Made by a program: the position numbers and the translations under genes
The notes under the pieces: generated by a model
The model's database searches: none
The model's input: only the letters and a program-made list of their open reading frames with translations
What the model was told of the DNA's origin: nothing
Shown: positions 17,601 through 25,364 of the stretch, piece after piece
Layout: each line of letters starts with the position of its first letter
How positions within the stretch are numbered: the stretch's first letter is position 1
NCBI GenBank assembly: GCA_965263165.1
Contig: OZ253584.1
Span: forward strand, 744,001 to 808,000
Length of the DNA stretch: 64,000 nucleotides
Direction of reading: 5' to 3'
Source of the DNA: SAR202-VII-2 sp965263165
Lineage (GTDB): Bacteria > Chloroflexota > Dehalococcoidia > Lucifugimonadales > SAR202-VII-2

Positions 17601-18668
17601 ATGGACAGGTCAACGGTGCGCCGCAGCCTTGAGGCCAGAGAGGATTCGCTCTCCCCGTTCGCAGCGAAGTCCCGGGACACCCGCGGCCGCCAGCGGCCTG
17701 AAGACGAGTCTCCCCTGCGGACCGCCTTCCAGCGCGACCGCGACCGCATTGTTCACTCCCACGGCTTCCGCCGGCTCAAGCACAAGACCCAGGTGTTCGT
17801 GGCCCCACTAGGCGACCACTTCGTCACACGCCTCACCCACACAGTCGAGGTCGCCCAGATCGGGAGGACCATCGCCAGGGCGCTGAACCTGAACGAGGAC
17901 CTTGTGGAAGCCATGTGCCTGGGACACGACCTGGGCCACACACCCTTCGGCCACGCAGGCGAGCAAACGCTGGACGAGATCGTGCCGGGCGGCTTTACCC
18001 ACAGCGCTCAAAGCCTTCGCTTGGCCGACCACCTGGAGAAGAACGGCATGGGCCTGAACCTCACATGGGAGGTCCGTCAGGGCATATTGCACCACTCGAA
18101 GCCCAGGGGCGATTTCCTGGCCCAAGAACTGGACGAGAACCTCACCTTGGAAGCTCAGGTATGCCGCATCGCCGATGCCGTCGCCTACCTGAACCATGAC
18201 ATCGGAGACGCCACGCGGGCCGGTGTGCTGCGAGAGGACGACCTGCCGTCGCGGGCTCGGGAGGTCCTCGGCCAACGCCACTCCCAGCGGGTTGACGCCA
18301 TCGTCACCGACATCGTCACCGCATCGTGGGCCGCCACCGGGGACACCGGCGAGACCACCCCCCAGATCATCATGAGCGACGCGGTGAGAGATGTGGTCAT
18401 AGAGCTTCGGGAGTTCCTCTTCGAGAACGTCTATCTGCCCACCGGCGCGTCCGAGGAGTCGCGCCAGGCGCGTCAGGTCGTGGAGTTCCTCTATCGTCAC
18501 CTGTGCAGCCACCCGGAACAGATACCGTCAGAGTATTGGCTCCATGCCGATTCCACGGAGCGGGCTGTCGTGGACCACGTTTCGGGGATGACGGACCGCT
18601 TCGCGCTCCGCCTCGCCGACGAGCTCCACCCCGGCCTCTACGGCGACTCCCTGCGGACCCGCGTGTAG
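17601..18668 (+). CDS. dgt: dGTP triphosphohydrolase-like HD-domain protein
   Basis: The product is 355 residues. It has the HD-domain metal site: RLTHTVEVAQIGR near residue 75, then LGHDLGHTPFGHAGE near 110, and EAQVCRIADAVAYLNHDIGD near 183. The N-terminus RTAFQRDRDRIVHSHGFRRL is characteristic of the dGTPase family, which cleaves dNTPs to the nucleoside and triphosphate. It lies 8 bp before dnaG, in the order dgt-dnaG-rpoD seen in several bacterial phyla. ATG at 17601 is the first start and gives the standard N-terminus; the ribosome site is weak. Confidence 0.93.
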   Translation: MDRSTVRRSLEAREDSLSPFAAKSRDTRGRQRPEDESPLRTAFQRDRDRIVHSHGFRRLKHKTQVFVAPLGDHFVTRLTHTVEVAQIGRTIARALNLNEDLVEAMCLGHDLGHTPFGHAGEQTLDEIVPGGFTHSAQSLRLADHLEKNGMGLNLTWEVRQGILHHSKPRGDFLAQELDENLTLEAQVCRIADAVAYLNHDIGDATRAGVLREDDLPSRAREVLGQRHSQRVDAIVTDIVTASWAATGDTGETTPQIIMSDAVRDVVIELREFLFENVYLPTGASEESRQARQVVEFLYRHLCSHPEQIPSEYWLHADSTERAVVDHVSGMTDRFALRLADELHPGLYGDSLRTRV

Positions 18669-18676
18669 GACGCCCA

Positions 18677-20485
18677 ATGGCCCTCGTCGACGACATCAAG
18701 AGCCGTTTGGACATCGTGGACCTGGTGTCTGAGCGCGTCGCGCTGCAAAAGAGCGGCCGCAACTTCAAGGCTCGCTGCCCCTTCCACAACGAGCGCACCC
18801 CCTCCTTTTACGTCTTCCCCGAGCGCCAGACCTGGCGTTGCTTTGGAGCATGCGCATCGGGCGGGGACGCCATCAACTTCATCCAGCGCATCGAGAACCT
18901 CGATTTCGGCGAGACGCTGACGAAGCTGGCGCAACGCACCGGCGTCGCCCTTCCTGAAGTGCGCTCCTCCCATGAGGACCGCTCCCGCGAGCAGCGCCTC
19001 CTGGAAGCCAATGAGGCCGCCGTCCGCTTCTATCGCGACACCCTGGCGTCAGACCAGGGACAACAGGCCAGGGACTACCTGCAGGGCCGCGGCATCTCCA
19101 GCGATGCCGTCGCCACTTTCGAGCTCGGCCTGGCGCCCAACAACTGGGACGCCCTCCGCCACCATCTGGCCAGCAAGGGATTCGCCGACGACACTCTGAC
19201 TCAAGTGGGACTCGCAACCCACACGGATGATGGCCGGCTGCGCGACATGTTCAGAAACCGGCTCATCGTGCCCATCCGCGACGCCTCCAGTAGGCTCGTG
19301 GGGTTCGGGGGCAGGGCTCTGGGCGACGTCAACCCAAAGTATCTCAACACGCCGCAGAGTCCCCTATTCGATAAGAGCCATCTCGTGTATGCCCTGGACA
19401 AAGCCGTAGCCTCCATTCGCGATCTAGGGGAAGGCGTCATCGTCGAAGGCTACATGGACGTCATCGCAGCGCACCAACGGGGCTTCAAAAACGTTGTCGC
19501 TAGCATGGGCACAGCCCTCACCGAGCACCAGGTGGCGCTGCTGAGCAAGCACACCCATAGGTTCGTTCTGGCGCTGGACCCCGACGCCGCCGGTCAGGAA
19601 GCCACGCTTCGCTCGTTGGAAACGTCCTGGCGTCTCCTGGAGCGCCATGTGATGCACACGTCGCGCCGGGGCGCCGGCATGATGCGGAGACCGGGTACTG
19701 AACTCCGGATCGCCGCCCTGCCGGAGGGACGAGACCCCGACGCGGTCCTCCGCGATGCGCCCGAACAGTGGCCGCTCATCATCGAGAACGCCGCGCCCGT
19801 GGTCGAGTACTTGATCTCAGCCCTCTCCACCAGGCGCGACCTCACCACCGGACAGGGCAAGGCCAGCGTTGTTGACGAGGTGTTCCCGCTCATCGCCGCA
19901 GAACGCAACCCCTACAACCAGGACCGTTACTTTCAGCATCTCGCCTCCGTCGTGGGCGTCAGCGTGGGCGCGCTCAAGGCCAGCGTCGGCGCGGCGCCCC
20001 GGCCAAGCCAGCGGCGAACGCCGCGCGCCGGGGCCGACCCAGGCCCTCTGGCGGCGTTCGCCCGGGACGCCCTCGAGGAGTACGTCCTGGCGCTGCTCGT
20101 TCAGTTCCCAGAGTTGGCTTCTCAGACCGGTGATCTGCGCAGCGACCACTTTCGGCAGCCGCAGAACAGGGAGCTCTTTACAAAGCACTTGACTAATGGT
20201 AATCTCTATATGGTGGAGTCTGCCCTTTCTCAAGAGTTGCTGGAACAGCTAGAGGTTCTGAAGGCCAGAGAGTTCCCCTTCGCCAACTTCAAGGAACGCG
20301 AAGATGCGCTGGCCCAGTGCCTTGGGCGGCTCGAAGAGAGGCGCCTCAAAGAACTGAAGGTGGAAGAGAGCATGGCCCTTGACCAAGAGTGGGCAGCCGA
20401 GCAGGACCCAAATAGTGTTCGCTTCGACGTCGAGGCCACCGAGCGGCTCCGCTCGGTCTTCCAACGAGAAGCTGGCAGTTCCTGA
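18677..20485 (+). CDS. dnaG: DNA primase DnaG
   Basis: DnaG makes RNA primers for replication. The 602 residues begin with the CHC2 zinc domain: CPFHNERTPSF near residue 35 and WRCFGACASGGD near 55. The N-terminal catalytic core has FGGRALGD near 213. Toprim motifs are EGYMDVIAAHQRGF near 257 and LDPDAAGQEA near 298. The C-terminal DnaB-helicase-binding region begins near residue 450. The ATG at 18677 follows dgt closely, with only a weak TAGGA site, so translational coupling is likely. Confidence 0.96.
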   Translation: MALVDDIKSRLDIVDLVSERVALQKSGRNFKARCPFHNERTPSFYVFPERQTWRCFGACASGGDAINFIQRIENLDFGETLTKLAQRTGVALPEVRSSHEDRSREQRLLEANEAAVRFYRDTLASDQGQQARDYLQGRGISSDAVATFELGLAPNNWDALRHHLASKGFADDTLTQVGLATHTDDGRLRDMFRNRLIVPIRDASSRLVGFGGRALGDVNPKYLNTPQSPLFDKSHLVYALDKAVASIRDLGEGVIVEGYMDVIAAHQRGFKNVVASMGTALTEHQVALLSKHTHRFVLALDPDAAGQEATLRSLETSWRLLERHVMHTSRRGAGMMRRPGTELRIAALPEGRDPDAVLRDAPEQWPLIIENAAPVVEYLISALSTRRDLTTGQGKASVVDEVFPLIAAERNPYNQDRYFQHLASVVGVSVGALKASVGAAPRPSQRRTPRAGADPGPLAAFARDALEEYVLALLVQFPELASQTGDLRSDHFRQPQNRELFTKHLTNGNLYMVESALSQELLEQLEVLKAREFPFANFKEREDALAQCLGRLEERRLKELKVEESMALDQEWAAEQDPNSVRFDVEATERLRSVFQREAGSS

Positions 20486-20533
20486 CTTCCAAACAAGCAA
20501 AAAGCCCCCCAGAGCTTGCACTCCCTGCGCCGC

Positions 20534-20551
20534 TGAAGCTCCAGAGCTTCA
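20534..20551. other. Small hairpin between dnaG and rpoD
   Basis: TGAAGCT-CCAG-AGCTTCA forms a 7 bp stem with a 4 nt loop in the 194 bp gap between dnaG and rpoD. There is no T-run on either side. It could be a processing or attenuation site. Confidence 0.3.
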
Positions 20552-20679
20552 CCCCTGCCCCAAGGATAACGCCCCTGCCTTTGTACGGCGTCCCTCGCCT
20601 CGACGGTGGCGCCAAAGTCAATGAACGTCTGTCGTCCCTACCGGAACCATTGGACTGCCCAGGATCGGAGGAGAAAGCA

Positions 20680-22269
20680 ATGACCACCGACCAGAAAGAC
20701 CCCGTCGCTTCCAGCGTCGCTTCTGACGTCCCGTCTAGCGTCAATGGAGGGGAAGAGGCCGCAGCAGACCCCGCGGCGAACGACGACGATGGGGCCGAGG
20801 ACTTCACCGACCCCCTCATAGCCGAAGAGACGACCGCCGCCCTCGGCGAAGAGCCCAGGGGCCAGGGCAAGGAGCCCGGTTGGACCCCGGAGCCTGAGCC
20901 CTCGGCGGAAGACGAAGGCTGGGGGGAGGACTCCGTTCTGCGCCAGGCGGGTTTGGACTTGGCCGCCGCCCTGAAAGAAGGCTCGACGGACATGATCGAC
21001 GACCCCGTTCGCATGTACCTGCGGGAAATTGGACGGGTCGCCCTCCTCACCGCCCGCGATGAGCGCGTCCTCGCCCGCAAGCTGGAAGGTGGGAAATACG
21101 TTTCCGCCACTGAGCAACTGTTGGCCGGCCCCGAAGGGCGCCCCGTCAGGAGCGCCGACATAGTCCTCCACCAGCTTCGCAGCCTATGCCAGCGCGCTAA
21201 CGTCATCGCCGAGTTGGGCGTGTACTTCGGGTTGGGACGCGACGTTACCCTCGGCCAGCTCATGAACGACCCCGAGCTTCGTCCCACCATCGACGGCGTC
21301 CTGGACATCAAGCTGATAACGGCCGTGTCCGAAGCCATGGACCTCCCGCCTGAGGAGGTGACGCCCGACATCGTCCAGGCCTCGTTGGACTCGAGGCTGC
21401 TGCCCCAAGAGCTCCTCCAGGTCATCGACGAAAGCGAGCGCTTGGCCTCCATCGAGGAGCTCCTGAACGATGCAGACTTCCTTCAGCGGCTGGCGGCCCG
21501 CGAGCGGGTGTTCCGCAACCACCTTCGCAAGATGAAGGACGAGGGGCAGCGAGCCCAGCTACACCTGGCCGAGGCCAACCTGCGGTTGGTGGTCAGCGTC
21601 GCCAAGAAGTACATCGGCAGGGGTATGTCCCTCCTGGACCTGATCCAGGAAGGAAACATCGGCCTTATCCGGGCCGTGGAGAAATTCGACTACCGCAAGG
21701 GCTACAAGTTCTCCACCTACGCCACGTGGTGGATCCGCCAGGCCATCACTAGGGCCATCGCCGACCAGGCCAGGACAATCCGCATCCCGGTCCACATGGT
21801 CGAGACCATCAATAAGCTCCTCCGCGAGAGCCGGAGGTTGGTCCAAGAGTACGGCCGCGAGCCCAGCAGCGAGGAAATCGCCAAGCGTATGGAGGTCCCG
21901 GCGGACAAGGTCCGAGAGATTATGAAAATCTCCCAGGAGCCGGTGTCCCTGGAGACGCCCATCGGCGAGGAAGAGGACTCCCACCTCGGCGACTTCATCG
22001 AGGACCGGGCAACCATGGCCCCTTCTGAAGCCGCATCCTTCCAGCTCCTCAAGGAGCAGGTCCAGGACGTCCTACACACCCTGAACGAGCGGGAGCGGCG
22101 CGTGCTTCAGCTACGATTTGGCCTTGAGGACGGGCGCAGCCGGACGCTGGAGGAAGTGGGCCGCGAGTTCGGCGTAACCCGTGAACGCATCCGCCAGATC
22201 GAGGCCAAGGCCCTGCGAAAACTCCGCCACCCCTCCAGGTCCAAGAAGCTCCGCGACTTCTTGGAGTAG
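20680..22269 (+). CDS. rpoD: RNA polymerase primary sigma factor RpoD
   Basis: The product is 529 residues. An acidic, low-complexity N-terminal tail of about 105 residues precedes region 1.2 (DDPVRMYLREIGRVALL). Region 2 has SVAKKYIGRGMSLLDLIQEG near 308 and the -10-reading FSTYATWWIRQAITRAI near 347. Region 3 follows, and region 4.2 has LEEVGREFGVTRERIRQIEA near 490. GGAGGAG lies six bases before ATG 20680; longer frames upstream lack homology. As the primary sigma it would recognise the TTGACA/TATAAT-type promoters noted in this window. A strong terminator follows. Confidence 0.97.
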   Translation: MTTDQKDPVASSVASDVPSSVNGGEEAAADPAANDDDGAEDFTDPLIAEETTAALGEEPRGQGKEPGWTPEPEPSAEDEGWGEDSVLRQAGLDLAAALKEGSTDMIDDPVRMYLREIGRVALLTARDERVLARKLEGGKYVSATEQLLAGPEGRPVRSADIVLHQLRSLCQRANVIAELGVYFGLGRDVTLGQLMNDPELRPTIDGVLDIKLITAVSEAMDLPPEEVTPDIVQASLDSRLLPQELLQVIDESERLASIEELLNDADFLQRLAARERVFRNHLRKMKDEGQRAQLHLAEANLRLVVSVAKKYIGRGMSLLDLIQEGNIGLIRAVEKFDYRKGYKFSTYATWWIRQAITRAIADQARTIRIPVHMVETINKLLRESRRLVQEYGREPSSEEIAKRMEVPADKVREIMKISQEPVSLETPIGEEEDSHLGDFIEDRATMAPSEAASFQLLKEQVQDVLHTLNERERRVLQLRFGLEDGRSRTLEEVGREFGVTRERIRQIEAKALRKLRHPSRSKKLRDFLE

Positions 22270-22287
22270 CCTGCAATCCACGAACGC

Positions 22288-22328
22288 AAAGGGAGAGGCC
22301 CGCGACGATGTAGCGGGCCTCTCCCTTT
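22288..22328 (+). terminator. Strong hairpin terminator after rpoD
   Basis: AAAGGGAGAGGCCCGC and GCGGGCCTCTCCCTTT form a perfect 16 bp stem around a 9 nt loop, 18 bp after the rpoD stop. The descending arm ends in CCCTTT, so it can act as an intrinsic terminator. Confidence 0.85.
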
Positions 22329-22421
22329 GCCGCCGCCCCCCTCGCTGGACACGCCACCCGACCCTACCTAGAATTGGCGTTGCGCTTATCGCCGGCTTCG
22401 ACATCACCCCGCGAGGCTAGG

Positions 22422-23396
22422 ATGCTTGGACCACTGTTGGGCTTGCTATCCGCCGCCTCGTTCGCCCTCAACGTAACGGTCATTCGAAGGGCCGTGCTCC
22501 GCGCCTCCGCCTCGCAGGCAACCATCGTCACCGTATTCGCCGGAATCCCGATCGTCCTCATCATGGCCGCGGCCAGCGGGCAACTCTTCCGCATCGCCAC
22601 GCTCCCAGCCTCATCGGTCGGGCTCATCGCCGCCGCCGGCGTCACCCAGTTCGTCATTGGACGCTACGGAAACTACAAGTGCATCCAGTGCCTGGGAGCA
22701 AATGCCTCGGCGCCCCTCCGGTCCCTCTCCGCCGTCTTCTCGGTCATCCTGGCAATCCTGATACTGAAAGAGCAAGTGACGGCCTTCATGGGCCTGGCGA
22801 TGGCCCTGCTCATCGTCGCTCCGCTCCTCACGCTGCAAACAGGGGAACGCAACAAGCGCTCATCTCCCCAGCCCCCCGGTGAGGCGGCGGCCCCCCTCCC
22901 CCCCTCCGGTGGAAGCGCCGGCAAAGCTCCGGCGCGCGGAGAGCCCGTCTTCGTCCGGAAACAGGCCGAGGGATACTTCTGGGGACTGGTGATGGGGCTG
23001 GGCTACGGGACCACCGTCATCTTGGTCCGCGCCGCCCTCAAAGACACCGGCATGGCCATTGCTGGAGTTCTGATCGCCTACGTCGTGGGCGCTGCGGTGC
23101 TCTTCATCATCTTTGCGGCCACCAAGCAGCTCGCAGACGCGCGGGGCGTCACCCGGGAGGCGGCGCCCTGGTACATGCTGGCCACCGTTGCCATCCTGCT
23201 GGCCCATACTTTCAGGTTCATTGGGTTCAGCGTGGCGCCCGTCACGGTCATAGCGCCGTTTCAAGAGATCAGCGCCCTCTTCGTGATGCTCTTTTCCTAC
23301 CTCATCAACCGCCGCGCCGAGGTCTTTGGCTCCCGCGTGTTCCTGGCCGTCATCGTTGCCATTGCAGGCGCGGCGTTGCTGACGAGCCAGGCTTAG
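22422..23396 (+). CDS. EamA/DMT-family permease
   Basis: The product is 324 residues with about ten predicted membrane helices arranged as two EamA repeats. The first (residues 1-130) ends in VILAILILKEQVTAFMGLAMALL; the second (about 170-320) ends in IVAIAGAALLTSQA. A hydrophilic linker of roughly 45 residues, rich in Pro, Ser and Lys, separates the halves. The family exports metabolites or amino acids; the substrate cannot be told. ATG at 22422 starts directly with the first helix; the frame's earlier ATG adds an unlikely N-terminus. It is convergent with plsC and overlaps it by 4 bp. Confidence 0.85.
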   Translation: MLGPLLGLLSAASFALNVTVIRRAVLRASASQATIVTVFAGIPIVLIMAAASGQLFRIATLPASSVGLIAAAGVTQFVIGRYGNYKCIQCLGANASAPLRSLSAVFSVILAILILKEQVTAFMGLAMALLIVAPLLTLQTGERNKRSSPQPPGEAAAPLPPSGGSAGKAPARGEPVFVRKQAEGYFWGLVMGLGYGTTVILVRAALKDTGMAIAGVLIAYVVGAAVLFIIFAATKQLADARGVTREAAPWYMLATVAILLAHTFRFIGFSVAPVTVIAPFQEISALFVMLFSYLINRRAEVFGSRVFLAVIVAIAGAALLTSQA

Positions 23397-24070
23397 CCAG
23401 GCCAGCCGGACTCCGCGCGCGCCCCCGCCCTGGAATAGACCCCGCGGTACGACTCCGGCAACAGGTCGGCGATTCGCTGCATGATCATGTCCCCAAGGGC
23501 ATCGACCTGGGCCTTTTGCAGCTTCCCCTCCATCACCGGCAGGCTGAAGAGTGAGCCAATGGTCACATTGATGTCCCCCGATGGGAAGAAGATGCGATGC
23601 ACTCCTCCAAGGTGTGCCGTGCCGGTGATGGCCACAGGCAAAATTGGCGCCTGCGACATCTGATGAAGCTGCACAATCCCAGCAACCGGCTTCTGCAGCC
23701 CCTCGCGTTGTCGGGTTCCCTCGGGGAAAATAGCCAGGGCCCCGCCCCGCTCCAGAACCCCCAGCGCCCATCGGAAGCCCTTGATGTCCCTCCCGTCCCT
23801 GTTGATCGGAAAGGCGCCATACCCGTCCAGGATGTACCGCACCAGGGGCGTGCGAAAAACAGACCGCTTCGCCAGGAAGCGAAGCCGTCGAGGCACGGTA
23901 ATGCTGAGAAGCGCCGGATCTATGTAGCTCAGGTGGTTCGCCACCACGAGAAGGCCGCCGCGCGGCGGGACCCCTTCCCTGCCCTCCGCGCTGTAGTTCG
24001 CCAGCGCGCGCAGGCCGGTATGCATGATGAAATTGCCGACCGGGTAGACCCAGCCGTTAGGAATCTTCAT
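23393..24070 (-). CDS. plsC: 1-acyl-sn-glycerol-3-phosphate acyltransferase PlsC
   Basis: The product is 225 residues. The HX4D catalytic motif is ANHLSYIDPALL near residue 46, and the substrate motif is IFPEGTRQREG near 117. VAITGTAHLGG near 145 is the last family block. The enzyme acylates lysophosphatidic acid in phospholipid synthesis. It overlaps the 3' end of cmk by 14 bp on the same strand, a cmk-plsC pairing found in many Gram-positive-like genomes. An N-terminal amphipathic or membrane-proximal segment is present, but no clear signal peptide. Confidence 0.92.
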   Translation of the reverse strand: MKIPNGWVYPVGNFIMHTGLRALANYSAEGREGVPPRGGLLVVANHLSYIDPALLSITVPRRLRFLAKRSVFRTPLVRYILDGYGAFPINRDGRDIKGFRWALGVLERGGALAIFPEGTRQREGLQKPVAGIVQLHQMSQAPILPVAITGTAHLGGVHRIFFPSGDINVTIGSLFSLPVMEGKLQKAQVDALGDMIMQRIADLLPESYRGVYSRAGARAESGWPG

Positions 24071-24755
24071 CGTCCGCCATCTCCAAGATCCGCTCCACCA
24101 CTTGTTCGACGGTCATATCGTCAGTGTCGATTACCACGGCATCTGAAGCGGCGCGCAACGGCGACGTCTCCCTCTCCGTGTCGATACGGTCCCTGCGCTC
24201 CAGGTCCCTCCTGACCTCTTCCTGAGACAACTCCTCGCCCCGCTGGGTCATCTCCCTGTGGCGCCTCGCCGACCTCCCTTCTACGGAGGCAGTGAGGAAG
24301 ACCTTCAGCCGCGCGTCGGGCAGCACCTTTGAGCCTATATCCCGGCCAACGACGATTGTGGGCGCCTCAAGCGCCGCCTCCCGTTGCAGGGCAACCATGG
24401 TGGCTCTGACGCCGGGAACCTTGGCAACCTGAAACACCGCCCGGTCCACTTCCGGGGTCCTCAGCCAGTCCGTCGCGTCCTCGCCGTCAACGAGCACTCG
24501 CTCTCCCGAAGGGCCGCTCAGACGTATGTCCAACCGCTTTGCCAGATCATCCAGAGCGGCCTCGCTCTCAAGGTCAATCGCCCTGGCCAACGCCGCCAAG
24601 GTGACCACGCGGTACATGATGCCCGTGTCCAGGAAGCGCCAGCCCAGCCTCTGCGCAAGACTCTTGCCCACCACAGTCTTGCCCGAGGCTACGGGGCCGT
24701 CAATGGCGATATTCTGAAGTCGCACGCTATGCCGCCCACGCAGGGAGAAGTCCAT
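24057..24755 (-). CDS. cmk: Cytidylate kinase
   Basis: The product is 232 residues. The P-loop is IDGPVASGKTVVGKSLA near residue 18. RFLDTGIMYRVVTLAAL near 40 is the CMP-binding element, and VVGRDIGSKVLPDARLKVFL near 125 is the family block. RRDLERRDRIDTERETSPL near 168 and IDTDDMTVEQVVERI at the end complete it. It converts CMP and dCMP to the diphosphates. About eleven residues precede the usual N-terminus, so a start further downstream (GTG before RLQNIAIDG) is possible. It is translationally overlapped with plsC. Confidence 0.95.
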   Translation of the reverse strand: MDFSLRGRHSVRLQNIAIDGPVASGKTVVGKSLAQRLGWRFLDTGIMYRVVTLAALARAIDLESEAALDDLAKRLDIRLSGPSGERVLVDGEDATDWLRTPEVDRAVFQVAKVPGVRATMVALQREAALEAPTIVVGRDIGSKVLPDARLKVFLTASVEGRSARRHREMTQRGEELSQEEVRRDLERRDRIDTERETSPLRAASDAVVIDTDDMTVEQVVERILEMADDEDS

Positions 24756-24803
24756 CCCAGCCAGTATAGCGGCCGCCCCCTGAGCCCAACAGACGCCGGA
24801 TGC

Positions 24804-25298
24804 TTATCTTTGGCACCGCCGCTGGCTCCAACGGCGCTGAGCCCAGCGTAGGAACCAGGCCGCCATGGGCAGTTCCTGCTGAAGGACTCGCATCGTGTTC
24901 TCGTCCCTCCAATGGGGCGCCACCCTGTCAAGGCGGAAGCCGCGCCAGGCCCGGTAGAAGAAGAAATACGTCCACGGCCCTGCTCGATTGAACACCTGGT
25001 CGGTGGCTACGTGCAGACCGAAGGCGGCGGTCAGGGCGGCCAGCCACCAGGGAAATCCGGCCCAGGCGCCATAGGCAATCAGCGCAGCCACCCATTCCCA
25101 GGCGTGAAGCGGGTACATGGCGGTGGGAGGCCGCCGCAGCACCAGGGACGACCACAGGTCGGGCGCGTGGTCGGCGTCAATCAGGACGCCGGCGGCGACG
25201 GCGACCGGAATCGCCAGAGGCTCGCCGGAGACAGCCCAAACAACGCCACCGACCCCGGCGGAAAGCGCGAAGTGTCTGCTGGGTTTCATGTAGGTCAA
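24804..25298 (-). CDS. Small membrane protein, possible metal-dependent hydrolase-like
   Basis: The product is 164 residues with hydrophobic segments near 10-40, 68-90 and 85-105. It contains GVLIDADHAPDLWSSL near residue 37 and GLHVATDQVFN near 94, a DADH/H..D pattern reminiscent of the YdjM/DUF457 family of membrane-bound hydrolase-like proteins. The C-terminus is very basic and rich in Arg and Gln. Start is the first ATG; an internal ATG three codons later is also possible. It is divergent from the O-antigen-ligase-like gene. Confidence 0.6.
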   Translation of the reverse strand: MTYMKPSRHFALSAGVGGVVWAVSGEPLAIPVAVAAGVLIDADHAPDLWSSLVLRRPPTAMYPLHAWEWVAALIAYGAWAGFPWWLAALTAAFGLHVATDQVFNRAGPWTYFFFYRAWRGFRLDRVAPHWRDENTMRVLQQELPMAAWFLRWAQRRWSQRRCQR

Positions 25299-25364
25299 AT
25301 CCTAGTTGGCGGGCTCTCCAGCCACAAGCGCGGCAACGCCCCCACCGACTATAATGGCCGCGGC

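Noticed and set aside
25306..25355. Complete -35/-10 promoter for the O-antigen-ligase-like gene
   Set aside because: TATAAT is clear, but the only TTGGCG lies 38 bp away, too far for a -35.
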